Shown: piece after piece, positions 1 to 10,955 of the stretch
Position numbering within the stretch: the first letter of the stretch is position 1
Layout of the letters: each line of letters starts with the position of its first letter
Assembly: GCA_036362985.1 (NCBI GenBank)
Contig: JAYGXS010000004.1
Location: forward strand, 10,994,918 to 11,058,917
Origin: Ligula intestinalis
Lineage: Eukaryota > Platyhelminthes > Cestoda > Diphyllobothriidea > Diphyllobothriidae
DNA: 64,000 nucleotides
Reading direction: 5' to 3'
The notes under the pieces: generated by a model
What the model was told of the DNA's origin: nothing
Database searches by the model: none
What the model saw: the letters and a program-made list of their open reading frames with translations, nothing else
Translations under genes and position numbers: made by a program

Positions 1-149
1 ATTAATGTATGTGCTTCGCCGACCTAGTAGAGGAACAATTAAGTTCCGTTTTGTCCAGGAGTTCACAATTAGAGCCCGCGTAGGCAGTTAAATAGGAAAT
101 ATGAAGATTTGATGATGGAATGGATCCGATTCCCAATCTAAACCAACAA

Positions 150-310
150 AGCAACGAGCCCATGGTACCGAGGTAGAGTGTTAAACTCAATAACTAAAGG
201 TCCCGGGTTCGAAACTCGGGGGTTCAAAAACTTGAGATTGTGTATTACTGGCTGATGACGTCTAACGAGGCAGAAATGGACATTCAAGTCCCCCTTTGCT
301 TTCTCGGCTC
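150..310 (+). repeat. tRNA-SINE family 2 fragment
   Basis: A T-arm-like CCCGGGTTCGAAACTCGGG (202-220) is followed by ACTGGCTGATGACGTCTAAC and CAGAAATGGACATTC, which recur at 34903-35010 and 40150-40310. Confidence 0.6.
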
Positions 311-1039
311 CATTTCAATACCTGTACTACTTGTATGGTGTATGTTAGCTGCTATGAAGTTGAACCTGGACCTGCTTCGAAGGTGTGGACAACCCATTAT
401 GAGAATCAGCTGAAGAAGAAAACGGTAGATTTTGGATCGAGATACCAGAATATTAGGCATCGAAACTCTGAGCCAGTGCCGAAAATTCTCAAGCAAGTAC
501 TTCGTTTGGAAAAGGACCTAGAAATGACATTTGGATATTGCTGAAAACCACGGGATGAACAGTAAACACTCGAAAATAACACGAAATTGCACAGGTACTA
601 GCTGTAAGAACAGACACATGTTTCGCCTATATTCTCCCGCTGCATGGCACAACTGTGAGAGGTTCGGCTCATCCGTGGGTCTACAGTACCGTCTGTGTGG
701 ATAGCAAATTTTGGCCTACATATACAGACCGCAGGATTTAATTATTTAGTCCAATGGGAGTTAAATTTTGGGGGAAATTAAAAATCTGCCAATTTGCCTT
801 CTCGTGAAATAAAAAGTTGCACACACTGGAACTTTCCAAACGAGTTAAAATCAAGCTATTTTTTCTCAATATCGAGCCCTCACCACCCTGAAAGCATGCT
901 TTGGATTCCTATACGTGATGACGCAAAGACCTCCCCACAGCATACCCTAAAAGTAACGTCAAATTAATGGCAAGTCACACTCTGATCGATGGAATTGTAA
1001 ACCTTGACGATAGTAAACACTAAATATTTCGGATGTTCG

Positions 1040-1483
1040 GCCGATTTGCTGAATTTAAGTTGGCCCATTTCTGAAAACAAAATCGTGGCGTTTCGGCGGG
1101 ATTTGAACTCGCATAGTAGAGAAGGCCTTAACGCGAAGCCAATGCTCTACCAGTTGAACTACAAACGTTACGCCTTTTTCAAAATTGGGTCAACTTAAAT
1201 TAAGCAAATCTGCCAAGCCTCTTTAATAACAAGTCAGCTTAGTAGTCACTCTGGGGGATACTAGAGGATTGCTTAGGAAATCCTGCTTGAACAGTCAGCT
1301 TGCTGTTCCGTACTGGTGGATTCCATGTGAGCGGTAAAGTTGGGTCAACTTAAATTAAGCAAATCTGCCAAACCTCCTTAATAACAAGTCAGCCTAGCAT
1401 TCTGGTGGATTCTAGAGGATTGCTTAGGAAATCCTGCTTGGGCAGTCAGCTTGCTGTTCCGCATTGGTGGATTCCATACATTC
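1040..1483. mobile_element. tRNA-SINE family 1 cluster (inverted head, two tandem bodies)
   Basis: A tRNA-like head (1088-1168, minus; T-arm GGGATTTGAAC on the plus strand) is followed on the minus strand by a short body start (1040-1066). On the plus strand two bodies run in tandem (1184-1339 and 1340-1482), each starting TTGGGTCAACTTAAATTAAG and ending TGGTGGATTCCAT. Bodies therefore point away from both sides of the head. Confidence 0.75.
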
Positions 1484-3001
1484 TCTTCCAACTATTACTG
1501 TTGAGAGAGTATAAAAACCAAACAGACGAAAATGTTGACAATTCTTACATGGAAAGTTAACGACGTAATTTAGACTTTTAAATTTCGTGGAATATTTGCA
1601 CATAACACTAAAGTGATGGCCTTTTCGAAGCAAGGTGTGCGGAAAACGTAGTTTGCAACAATGTATACATTAAAACTAGATTGGGTATGATTCTTATCAG
1701 TGTTGTAGCGTTGCTTAGAAACACACACAGGCTGTCCAGTTGAGCTTCCCGGCTTCTAACAGCGCGATAGGTTAAATGAAAAGAACGAAAGAACAGCGTG
1801 TTTGGTAAAGCCATCATAGAAGCGATAATAACCGATCGATTGGTATTGTCGTTTCTGGTTCATGCAGTGTCAGCAGACAGTAATGTTGCAAGTCCAGACC
1901 GGGAAAATCGTAAGCACAAACGCTAGCCCTTTTTGCAGTTGAATCTTTACATCAAGGTTTCTGCCCGCATCTGTTCCATGCTTGGCCGACGATGGCTCAT
2001 GTTCCGGAAACGGAATCGTCGGTAGACCTCAGTAATACTCCCCCACGCTCATCGCTGTACGACCGTCTGTTTACTTCCCACGTCGGAAACTTCAAGGCAA
2101 AACGGAATAGCCGGCAGTGCATGCTTCGGAAGAGATCGGCCGGGAAAGCCACTCTACAAACGGAACTAATTCTCAAGCTTCTGCTTCAATTGACGCAAGC
2201 GCTCAAGGGGGTGGAGGGAGAGTGTAAGCTTATGGAGCCCTAAATCGGACGAAGACTAAAAGCCATTAGCGCAATTAGCTGAGGGTCTGGTAGGGACGCG
2301 TTAATACCGGCCGTCTGGAAATCCTCCAGAAGTGCAAACATTGGATTGGGGGGGGGGGGTCAGTGCGAAGAAAAATCTACATTAACAGGGAGAAAGAGGA
2401 GGCTAGACAAAAAAGCGAATCTTGTCCTGCCATTGGCTGCAAATAGAAGCCACGTCTTATGAGGCAGACTGTTGGAATGATGTGCGACCAACCGGACCCG
2501 CATTCCAAAAGCGATCCAGACGACAAGTTGCAATAGTTTTATCGTTTCAATGAATATCCATATCACACAAAGCGACTGGTGTGAGAGGACCCTGGACAGA
2601 CAATAGGCAAAACGCCGCGGTTCTGTGCTAAACTCCAGCCTACTCACGAACAGGAATAGAGTTAAGCAGATGAGGAGGGAAAATCGACCTCCGTGTTGTC
2701 GTACACGCTCTAGCACGTCACTCCTGTTCAACCCACACAAACAACCACTCATGGCAGATAGTCTGGAGGGCAATTTCGAAGGAGAGCGGGGGGAGGAGAA
2801 TAGCCATCAGGCAGTCCAAACAGGTAAACTCATTCCTCTAGCGTCTTCTGTTGTTGACAGGTTTCACTTGCACTTTCCGTGTTATTTTCCAGTCGATTGG
2901 TCTGTTTGAATTTACTATGGGGTGATCTAATACAGCAGGTCTAGTTCATTCCGCAACACAAATGAATCAGGGTAGAATGTATAATCGACAACAGTGACCT
3001 C

Positions 3002-3170
3002 CATTGAGCAGAAGAAGACTCGATCGCTGGGAAAATATGTCTATTCGCCTGACGTTTCGATATCCGTCGCGGATTCGTCATCAGAGACATGAGTAGCAGA
3101 AAGGTTAAGTATGCACAGACGTTTGCAGTATTTATAGGACACAATCATTACTGCAAGCATACAGCGACAC
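3002..3170 (-). repeat. PLE-A pseudo-LTR, inverted 5' arm
   Basis: The reverse complement matches 3906 to about 4100 almost base for base through the TATA-like box, the ribozyme and the AATAAA region. The (GAA)n tract is shorter here. The inner boundary is sharp at 3170, where homology to 3906 stops. Confidence 0.9.
3046..3089 (-). ncRNA. Hammerhead ribozyme in the inverted PLE arm
   Basis: Same sequence as the ribozyme at 3987-4030 but on the minus strand: core at 3078-3084, GAAA read across 3055-3058, stem I arms at 3085-3089 and 3046-3050. The core is intact, so both arms could yield self-cleaving RNA of opposite polarity. Confidence 0.73.
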
Positions 3171-3179
3171 CTCCGACGG

Positions 3180-3767
3180 GTGTTCAGAGAAAATGGCTAC
3201 ACGTGCAACTACGTCAACCGCTGCTTGCGCAAACGAGCTGGCCAACAAAAGCGCACCGACCCCAAGATTTCGCGTTCTATCCTGTATGTCAAAAACGTAT
3301 CGGAAGCGGTTGGCCGCCTTCTCGCACCACTTGGAGTTGGAGTCGCACACAGGCCAGAGGCAACCATAAGGCTTCAGATAATGAAGCCGAAAGACCCACT
3401 GCCACGGCAAGAAACATCTGGGGTCGTCTACAGGATCTGGTACAGTTGCGGTCAAAGCAACTATGTCGGAGAAACTGGCAGACTTCTCAGGACGCGAATT
3501 GCCGAACACGCGGCTGCAGTGCGGCGAAGTGATGCCAATTCTCAAGTTGTGGCTCATTCGACGAGATCCGGCCACAACTTCAAATTTGATGAGGCCGAAA
3601 TTCTCGCAAGAGGTGACAATCGGATGAGCCGAGAACTACTTGAATCATGGTTCACGGGCCCCCAATACATCAACAAGTGCAACGATTTGCCCAATTCATA
3701 TTCAATCCAGAGATTCAATTTGGCCAAAGCAAGTCGTCACTTGAGGAACCTGCAGGCCACCGCTTGA
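3180..3767 (+). CDS. PLE GIY-YIG endonuclease domain (5'-truncated polyprotein)
   Basis: A 195-codon intact frame that remains open upstream into the pseudo-LTR junction. The first codon here is GTG, so no true start is present and this is the tail of a truncated polyprotein. Residues 1-80 hold the linker normally after the PLE RT (SILYVKNVSEAVGRLLAPLG, MKPKDPLPRQETSG). Residues 81-165 form the GIY-YIG nuclease: GVVY (81-84), YVGETGR (95-101), TRIAEH with the catalytic Arg at 106, HSTRSGHNF, FDEAEIL, RELLESW with a candidate catalytic Glu at 152 or 155, and the Asn of YIN at 165. The first Cys of the usual PLE Cys pair in this domain appears replaced (IWYSC). The nuclease nicks target DNA for reverse transcription. 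The frame is intact, which suggests a recent insertion, but the element cannot move on its own. Confidence 0.85.
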   Translation: MFRENGYTCNYVNRCLRKRAGQQKRTDPKISRSILYVKNVSEAVGRLLAPLGVGVAHRPEATIRLQIMKPKDPLPRQETSGVVYRIWYSCGQSNYVGETGRLLRTRIAEHAAAVRRSDANSQVVAHSTRSGHNFKFDEAEILARGDNRMSRELLESWFTGPQYINKCNDLPNSYSIQRFNLAKASRHLRNLQATA

Positions 3768-3939
3768 TCGTACACCAACACCGGGGAGCCAGACGGCCGA
3801 GCAATTATCATGCCCGAGCTAACCACCCGTGACGAAAGTTCAACAGGTCAGAGCCCGCGTGCCGTCCAACAAGCAGTCCACGCACAAGAAGGCAATCAAC
3901 GTTAAGTGTCGCTGTATGCTTGCAGTAATGACTGTATAC

Positions 3940-3946
3940 TATAAAT
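3940..3946 (+). promoter_or_regulatory. TATA-like box in PLE-A pseudo-LTR
   Basis: TATAAAT in the context CTATAAATACTGCAA. The same block is conserved in the inverted arm (3130-3136) and in copies near 13120 and 16287 while the surroundings drift, which suggests promoter function. No start site is known. Confidence 0.45.
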
Positions 3947-3986
3947 ACTGCAAACGTCTGTGCATACTTAACCTTTCTGCTATTCA

Positions 3987-4030
3987 TGTCTCTGATGACG
4001 AATCCGCGACGGATATCGAAACGTCAGGCG
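3987..4030 (+). ncRNA. Hammerhead ribozyme (PLE type, short palindromic stem III)
   Basis: Stem I TGTCT (3987-3991) can pair with AGGCG (4026-4030) using two G-U wobbles. The core CTGATGA is at 3992-3998. Stem II is ATCCG-CGA-CGGAT with a short imperfect base. GAAA is at 4018-4021. Stem III would be the self-complementary ACGT (4021-4024), with C4025 as the cleavage residue. Hammerheads are known from Penelope-like retroelements, where a very short stem III favours activity as a dimer. Activity here is inferred. Confidence 0.75.
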
Positions 4031-4057
4031 AATAAACATATTGCCCCAGCGATCGAG

Positions 4058-4093
4058 TCTTCTTCTTCTTCTTCTTCTTCTTCTTCTTCTTCT
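4058..4093 (+). repeat. (TTC)n microsatellite
   Basis: About twelve TTC triplets inside the 3' pseudo-LTR; the inverted arm has only two, so the tract expanded after or during insertion. Confidence 0.9.
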
Positions 4094-5819
4094 CAATTGC
4101 CTCCTGGGACACGGATGTTCGCTTTTATTGGCAAGTGACCTCAATTTCATGAAATTTTGGTCGGCAGCGAATATTTTTCGGTGAGGGTTGGTTAATCGAC
4201 GCCTAAAAGTGGACCCCAGTTCCAGGGCAGGAAATGGAAGCTAAAAAATCGATAAATAGTTTGAGGTCAGCTCCGTGCGCCTGCGATTCCACAAAGACAG
4301 CAACTACAGTACGGTTCCGAATTCGTGCAACATGCCAACATTTGCGAAAGATCGATACTCACTGGCTAATCGGTCTTTTGGTCTTCTTCATTTTGCCTTG
4401 ACACAGGGCACATATGGATGAGTGAGGGAAGACAGAGTGCAGTAGATGCTGAAGCACGCGGTGGACATCGTCAAAAGCGACGGTCGAAGTGAGAGGAGGA
4501 TTGCGTAGCATCTACCGCACACTTTCCCCGCTGAAACCTGGACCTGGTGTCATGAACAAGTTGGAAGTGGTCATCTGTGTGCACAGACACGATTATTCAA
4601 GAAGCATGATAATCAAAATCACGTGCATCTCCTGAAAGGATTAAACAGAGTCGGTCCCTGTCCCCCTCGAGCGAGTGCCAGCCAGTGTTTGGCCTGACAC
4701 CAAAGGGCTTGTCACAGGCACATGCCAACACCGACTAATAGTGAAGTTAATGGATTTTAGCGTCGAGTTTACCAGACTGGAACTGATTCTGTCAAGCAGG
4801 TGTGTTCTGGGTCGTGTGTAATGAATTTTTCATCAGTATCTAAGTTGATGACAGGCAAATAACGGTTTCATATGGGACTACGGGCTTTCTTATGGCTTTG
4901 TGCTAAACTCCAGGTGGGTACTTAATCCCATGCCCTAAAGATTACACGAATTACTGGCAGCACAGTTTCTAAAGAAAACCACCGATAAATTTCGGTAAAA
5001 AGGTGTTATGTCACAAGAATCAGCAAAGTTCCGGAAGGAAGAGGCATAAACAGCCAACAACTCAAGAGAAAAAATTAAGGCCAAATTTGGTTCACAAAAC
5101 TAATTCACTGAAAATGAACGTACACACCCTCACATGGTCAACAGCATCCACTGATTGCCAAAACGAACGGCGCCAAAACGACCACAAATGACTTATAACA
5201 TTTGCACCTGCCAGAGGCCTGAGGGTAACGTGATAGGTGTGAACTAAACTTTAGGTTGTCCCTCCTGTCCAGGTCTCAGTGAAAACTAAGCAGACGAAAA
5301 CATGCACAAGGAGATATCTGTAAAGCACGGGAACGCGAACTCGCTCTGTGATACAGGCAACCCTGTGCTGAATTCCATACAGAGGTTAGGACTGACGTTA
5401 ACGACAAAGATGTTGTGGCTTTCCATCATCCCAGTCTCACCAGAACTTCTAGAATAGTCGAAGCTCCAAATAAAAGGTTATGGAGGGTGGTATCCTAGGT
5501 TGAACAAGTTTGAAATTCTCCACGTCCACTTCTAGTGAAAACCCTGCCCGACTGATATAGGATTGTTACACTCCTCCGAATGCAGTCCCCCTTACTCTGG
5601 GCTGCCGGCCCGTGAATTCCCTCCTCCAGTAATGCTGGCCGCTCTCCCCTTGACCCTTTTCACTCGAATGCACACGCGTGTCCAAAAAACAGCCACTCCC
5701 AGCAAAGGGGGACTTGAATACGTCACTTTCCCCTCTCGGACCTCAACAGTAAAGCGGACTAGAGTTAGCAGCTGTCGTGTCTGATAAGGGGCTGAACATT
5801 CAACCCAGTTTTCCCCTTC

Positions 5820-5885
5820 ACGTGCAAGATAGCCGCAACTGCCCGAATGCCACTCGAACGCAGCCACCCCCTACCTTGCGGACAT
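5820..5885 (+). repeat. Short dispersed repeat shared with 46410-46485
   Basis: AGATAGCCGCAACTGCCCGA and TCGAACGCAGCCACCCCCTA resemble AGATAGTCGCAACTGCCAAA and TCGAACACACCACCCCTTGG. Function unknown. Confidence 0.45.
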
Positions 5886-6779
5886 ATTACATTGCCTCCG
5901 TACACGAAGCCCTCTCCCACCCTTTCGAGCCAAATGTTCACACTGTTGCAGCTGTCTGACTTAATAGTGAACATAAAACATAAATCAAGTGAGGACAAAC
6001 AACACAGGGGGAAGAGGAAGACTTCAGAAAGCAAGGCCTCTCTTGCGAGCGATGTAGGCATACATATGTTGACCTCTCCAGATTTAAAAAAGCGCACATT
6101 TAAAAGGAGCAATTTATCTCACGAAAAGGTGAAGCCAAAGGACTTGGCTGACAAAAAGACAGACGAGCTAAACAAATGCCAGTGCACAGGTGTCAATCTG
6201 GGGTTTTTGACAGGAGTGATCTAACACGGCCCCAAATGGACAGTTAACTAAGTATATCGATGTAAAGAAAGTTAGGCCTGTAAGTCCGGCTACTGATTTA
6301 GTTGAGGAAAAACTAATCCAAATTATAAATGCGTTTTTATTAGCAAGAAGGTCGGCTCTTGAATGCACTCTTTTAAGCCACCTGAAAAAACCGTACTCTG
6401 TGAGAGTGAAACTACTTATTTAGCAGGCGCTTACCATAAAATATCTTTCTAAATCCAAATATACTTAATAAAAAACACATAAAACAGATTATTGTGAAAT
6501 CGGTGGCTTCTTCAAAATGAAAGAAGGTATACTTTTGCATTTTGAAACAATTTTTTGAAGTTTCTACTAATTTTCAGACCGAAGTGGCGTTGCATCTTCA
6601 TGCAAAGAAAAGCATACATTTCGCTATGCTGGTAAGAAGAAACCATACGTGGTTCCTAGAATTTGGCATTAATATACGGAATGATAGCGTGTTCTTTAAG
6701 TATTTCAAAAAATCCCATAATTGCACACTTGAAGGATACAACTTCATCGTGATTTGCTACCAACTAAGTAAAAGAAAGA

Positions 6780-6935
6780 GCATTTGTGTGCATATTATCT
6801 ACCGATTTTATGTGAATGCGCTTTTCACAGACAACTGAAAAGAAGTGCATTCTAAGGCTGTCACACGGCGGTGTCTGAAATATCTTACGATTGTGTTGCA
6901 CGATAGTAACTATTAAAAGCCTGCTTAAGTAACCT
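6780..6935 (+). repeat. GGCGGC-bearing AT-rich repeat unit
   Basis: One of about five related units (6780-6935, 20400-20560, 36960-37125, 49340-49445, 56860-56945). They share a GG(C/A)GGC(C/T)G(G/A)A(A/G) block followed by GAAATAT and a TTAAAA-CC-GCTTAAGTA end. Similarity is diffuse and judged by eye. Confidence 0.4.
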
Positions 6936-8189
6936 GTGCTAATCAACAGCAGATTGCTGCATCAGTGTTGTGGCACTGACTGTAAGCTCTTGCGTGCGTG
7001 TAGTAGACAGACGAAACCGAGTGTGTCCTTAAACGCCGGCACACACGAGACGAAGGTTCACGTCGCGTCATGCACTGCATCGCTTCTCATAGACAGTCGG
7101 CCAAGAGAAACGCACGAGGCACTGAGATAGACTTCCTCGGGACAAATCACCATCTGGCTTATTGCAATAAATAAGACACACTCGAAACTATCACACAACC
7201 ACTTGAAAGTGGTGATCCGGAGGGCTAAAATCTACAGTAGGTTACCTATCTGATGAAAGGTTGGAGATTGGGGAACTTGACACACATTTGAGGTTGGTTA
7301 TTGAGTTCATTGGGTTGGCTTGAGGCGCAAAATGATGTTTATTAGAATTCAATTCTGTTCAGATCAGTATACTGGGAGAAAATAGAGGCAAAAATGCATG
7401 AAATTCAGCGTTTGTTGATATCCAAGAAATTTCCTATGCTATTAGACGTTGTGGAAAAGAGCTTTTTGTTAGTGCATGTTGGACTATAAAAGAACAATCA
7501 TGAGGAGCAGGAACTGTTTAGTTATATCTGTTCACAAAACGGAAAATTTCGTTTTGCGTCCATGAAATGGAGGTTAGTATTATTATAAGGTAATGCTTTA
7601 TTTTTGGAAAAAGAAGAGCCAAATAAGTATAAAAAATTCTTTTTGCAAATTTATAAAGTTTTGTACCGTAAAATTGAAAATAAACTTTTAAGGCTGCTAC
7701 CTGCCTAAACCCATAGAAAAAACTATATTGTATATATGAAGGGTTGTAGACAAGGAATGCGAATGAGGAATATATCAGTATATATTAAATAAATCGATTG
7801 TGCAGCCAATATAAAGTTGAAGACAGTTCACATAACACACATTTAAGTGAGTCGTGATAGAGTTTTCTCGAAAATCACCGTTGATTTTATTGACCCTTCG
7901 TTCTACATTTGTTATTGTATAACTGAGCCTAGAAGTAACAAAACATATTGAAAACTGCTCTTTCATTTACAACGGAAGATTTGTCCATAATTTTTAGGGG
8001 AATCAATAAACAGGCCAAAATTTCCCATTCTGATCTTGACTCAGTCTTCAAAATAAATAAAGTACGCAGACATCCGACGCTAAATATAAAAATAAAGCTG
8101 TCGTTCAAGCGATAACTTGTTATATAATTTTTAAAAATTAGTCTTAGGCATATTCATTCGTGACTTTTGTAGAGTACCTTTATTATTCT

Positions 8190-9010
8190 CGGCAATGAGT
8201 TGAAATGTTTGGCTGGTTCAGAACCCATGACACACACAGAGAGCTGCATAAGAAAAATGTTTAAGAGCACGTTATTTAGGTAAATGCGTTTAAGATGTAT
8301 CTTATTTCGAAGGTTTTGGTGAGCACGTAAAATAAAATCATTATTAATTGTCAATTAGCTGAAGCCAATGAAAATCCTAAAGTGTTAATTAGAATTTCAA
8401 GGAAGATCTGAACCTCTTCGTAATAGAAATATCAAAATAATCGTAAAAACATGGCGGAAGGCAATAACTCTTAGTGTGAAAAAATAGTACGTTTACAATT
8501 GTAACCGACAGTTCTATTTAAATTTATTATTCACTGACAGGCATGTTTGCAAGTGAGCTTGAGCAATATATTACTCCTGTGGTCTCCCGATAAGGCATAT
8601 CAAGCGAAAACGTGGTTGCCTTAGTCCATCATAAGTCAAGCGATGCATAAACGAAAGAAACGACTAGCAAACTTTAGGGTCTTGGGAAACAGCCGTACAT
8701 TATATTGCACGTAATATGGAAGCATATGAATTCGAAAACTTGATAAAATGAATATTTTCCAACGTAATTTTACTTGTGCTGCTTTATTCACTCGGTGGTT
8801 TTGCATGAAAAGGCTTCCTATACATGTAAAATTTAAGTTTACCTAATACGCCCGATTTCCACTTTTTCGGAATTTTCCACTTTCCTAAAAAAGCTGGTGT
8901 TTCTATAAAACGTTATATTTCTTCATAAATCATAATATGCCCTATTGCGAAGAACGACCATTACTTTATTGCTGAAAGAATTTGGGGGCCACAGCTTGGG
9001 CTACGTTTGC
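8190..9010 (+). repeat. AT-rich dispersed repeat, copy 1
   Basis: Aligns by eye with 17395-18570 through many blocks: TTCAAGGAAGATCTGAAC, the segment around 8600-8615 (CAAGCGAAAACGTGGTTGCCT), TTCGGAATTTTCCACTTT and GGGCCACAGCTTGGGCTACG. No coding capacity is seen. The class is unknown. Confidence 0.7.
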
Positions 9011-9229
9011 AGCGTTATATTCATTAACATAAGAGCCAAGACACACCCTTCCAATGAAGTCTACACGTGGTACGTATCAACGAACTACTGAGCTCTGATA
9101 GTCAAAACGCCTATAGCAACATGCCAATTCGACCGTCGTAGCCAACGAGATTAACCATGTGCACCGCAGCAAATTAGCGCAAGCACGGTAACCTGTGCGT
9201 GAGTAAGATAGATTACAGTGAAAGTAAAC

Positions 9230-9470
9230 TTGCACTGTATCTACCACACTCTCTCCTCACCTGGGTGCGGTGTCATGACCGGAGGTGAGAGAGAGCGCCG
9301 GCGGCTGGCGCGACCTGAGCCGTTCTAGGGCATGCAGCCAGACCTGGCTCGGATCCCGTCGGAGTCATATTAAGCAGGAGCAACTACAGCCTGATGATCC
9401 ATCCACCAGCCTACTACAAAAACACAGAAGGCTGACTGTGCAGTGCGAGTTAGCCACCAATGGGTAGCCC
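9230..9470 (+). repeat. Dispersed repeat with short-range similarity to 11695-11815
   Basis: CTCGGATCCCGTCGGAGTCATAT and CTACAGCCTGATGATCCATC resemble GATCGGGATCGGAGTGGCAT and TTACAGTCTGATTGTCTGTC at 11743-11800. TCTACCACACTCTC with GGTGTCATGA also recurs near 4510-4555 and, inverted, near 30810. The family is unknown. Confidence 0.45.
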
Positions 9471-10629
9471 CCCATGGCATGGCTTCTAACGCTTCCTGAT
9501 AGCTTCAGGCACATCCAATTGTTTATAGTAGGGAAAATGCACCGAGCAGTCAAAGCCGTTCTCTTCTCCCATTATCAGACACCAGTCACCGTCCGAGCCA
9601 TTTAATAAATCGGACCTACGCACAATAGATCTGGGGGATTCCTATTTGGTAAACGATGCGCAAATCTGCACCACGGCCAGCAAATGACAGGCGACAACTT
9701 GAGACAGAAGTCGGCCTCGTCGCTGGAACGATGATCGAATTATCCCTTGTTCGGAAGAAGAAAAAGCGATCCCGAGGAATCCAAAACGTCGGAACAATAA
9801 ACGTCTTGTTCCATCGCTTCTTCTGAACTGCTTCCTGGAACTCGCATATTCAATTCTACTGGCCATCCCGTGTTCCCTAAAGTTTAATTATTTTGACAAC
9901 ACGACAGGCGGCGAATCAGGAGAAATAATTATACAAGAAGTCGGCCGAGACGACACTAATAGCCCTCTGGATAGGACATCCGATGCAAATTAAGACGTGG
10001 GCCAGATTTTCAACATTACCTGACAGGGCAAAAACGTTTTTGACATTAAGCTTCAAAAACCTTTGTCGAAACCGCGTGTCAATGGCAACGAATGGTTGAC
10101 ACCTAAGCACTAACGGGAAGAGGAAACGTAGGTATAACTCATGTGGTCCCTTAAAAATGACATGTTAATAAAAACGCTCCGGTCGAGCAATAATGAGGGC
10201 TCCGAGCACAACTCTTGGAAGATTAAATATTCCTAGTTACGAACCATCAACTATACACCGTAGCCCTAAGCATAAGCGTTAATGCTAACCTTAACCCCAA
10301 ATATATGCATAAGTATGGCAATTACCCCAAACACTAACCTTAACCGTAAACACAAAATTAATCCTGATTTTCCCGGAATACGGCGTAAAGCTGCAACTAT
10401 TGCGGGAGGCTTCTGTACCTGTTAAGGTGGCCACATCATTAATAATTACTAAAAGAAATCGTAGACAGCGCGGGGGAATGAAGAACGTGGGTTAAAAACA
10501 CTGAATTCCGTTGTAAAGAACCAGTGAAAGCAGACAAACAGTTGTTTCAGGAAGTCTAGAATTATGAAATGGCAGGATAGATGTTTTTAAACACTGCCTC
10601 AATTCAGTCAGTTCCGGAATTTCTCGCTA

Positions 10630-10730
10630 CAGTAGTCGCCGGTTATTAAGCCCACCTCGGTCCCAGACCAAATTGGGCTTAATAAGCGGCTGGGCCTAAT
10701 AACCGTGGGCTTAATAACCGGCGACTACTG
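10630..10730. mobile_element. Short MITE, family 1 (nearly palindromic, TA-flanked)
   Basis: A 101-bp element with perfect inverted termini starting CAGTAGTCGCCGGTTATTAA, between TA dinucleotides (10628-10629 and 10731-10732). The terminal inverted repeat continues to 10655 and 10705 with no mismatch. TA duplications and a CAGT start fit Tc1/mariner (pogo-like) non-autonomous elements. It is an internal-deletion version of the 376-402 bp copies. Confidence 0.9.
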
Positions 10731-10812
10731 TAGTGCGAATTGAAAAAAAGGAAAGCTAAGGCCACGAAGGTCGCTCTTGCCTCCCCGACACAATTCACGC
10801 CCGCTTTCGATG

Positions 10813-10955
10813 GCAAACAATTTGTACGAAAGGGGGATTACTGTCCAACAAGCAGAACGTCCTTAAGAGCAGGGTCTGCCTGTTGTGGTAAACAAATTCT
10901 ACGAAAGGAGGATTACTGTCCAACAAGTAGAACATCTGTAATAATAGGTTCTGGC
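10813..10955 (+). repeat. 75-bp tandem duplication
   Basis: Two diverged units sharing GGATTACTGTCCAACAAG and AGAAC. The plus frame 10740-10958 repeats GKQ-x-x-RK-x-DYCPTSRTS twice, which reflects the DNA duplication and not a proven protein. Confidence 0.8.

Larger units (their letters stand above)
3002..4133 (+). mobile_element. Penelope-like element, family A, copy 1, with inverted pseudo-LTRs
   Basis: A 5'-truncated PLE flanked by a 9-bp direct repeat (AGTGACCTC at 2993-3001 and 4134-4142). The layout is an inverted pseudo-LTR (3002-3170), the C-terminal part of the polyprotein with a GIY-YIG nuclease (about 3171-3767), and a direct pseudo-LTR (3906-4133). PLEs pair a telomerase-like RT with a GIY-YIG nuclease and often carry pseudo-LTRs in tandem or inverted order with 5' truncation, as here. 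The RT domain is absent. Both pseudo-LTRs keep a TATA-like box and a hammerhead ribozyme core. Confidence 0.88.
3906..4133 (+). repeat. PLE-A pseudo-LTR, direct 3' copy
   Basis: Contains in order a hairpin around GCAGTA/TACTGC, TATAAAT (3940-3946), hammerhead core (3987-4030), AATAAA (4031-4036), a TTC microsatellite and an end block CTCAATTGCCTCCTGGGACA that recurs at 40770-40800, 34707-34730 and, diverged, 29240-29256. Confidence 0.88.

Noticed and set aside
2346..2360. Poly-G tract, with others near 37750, 46800 (poly-C) and 51155
   Set aside because: Simple homopolymer runs without associated structure; G-quadruplex potential was considered, but four separated G-runs are not present.
3132..3575. 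147-codon open frame on the minus strand
   Set aside because: It is the antisense shadow of the PLE GIY-YIG coding sequence and has no motif of its own.
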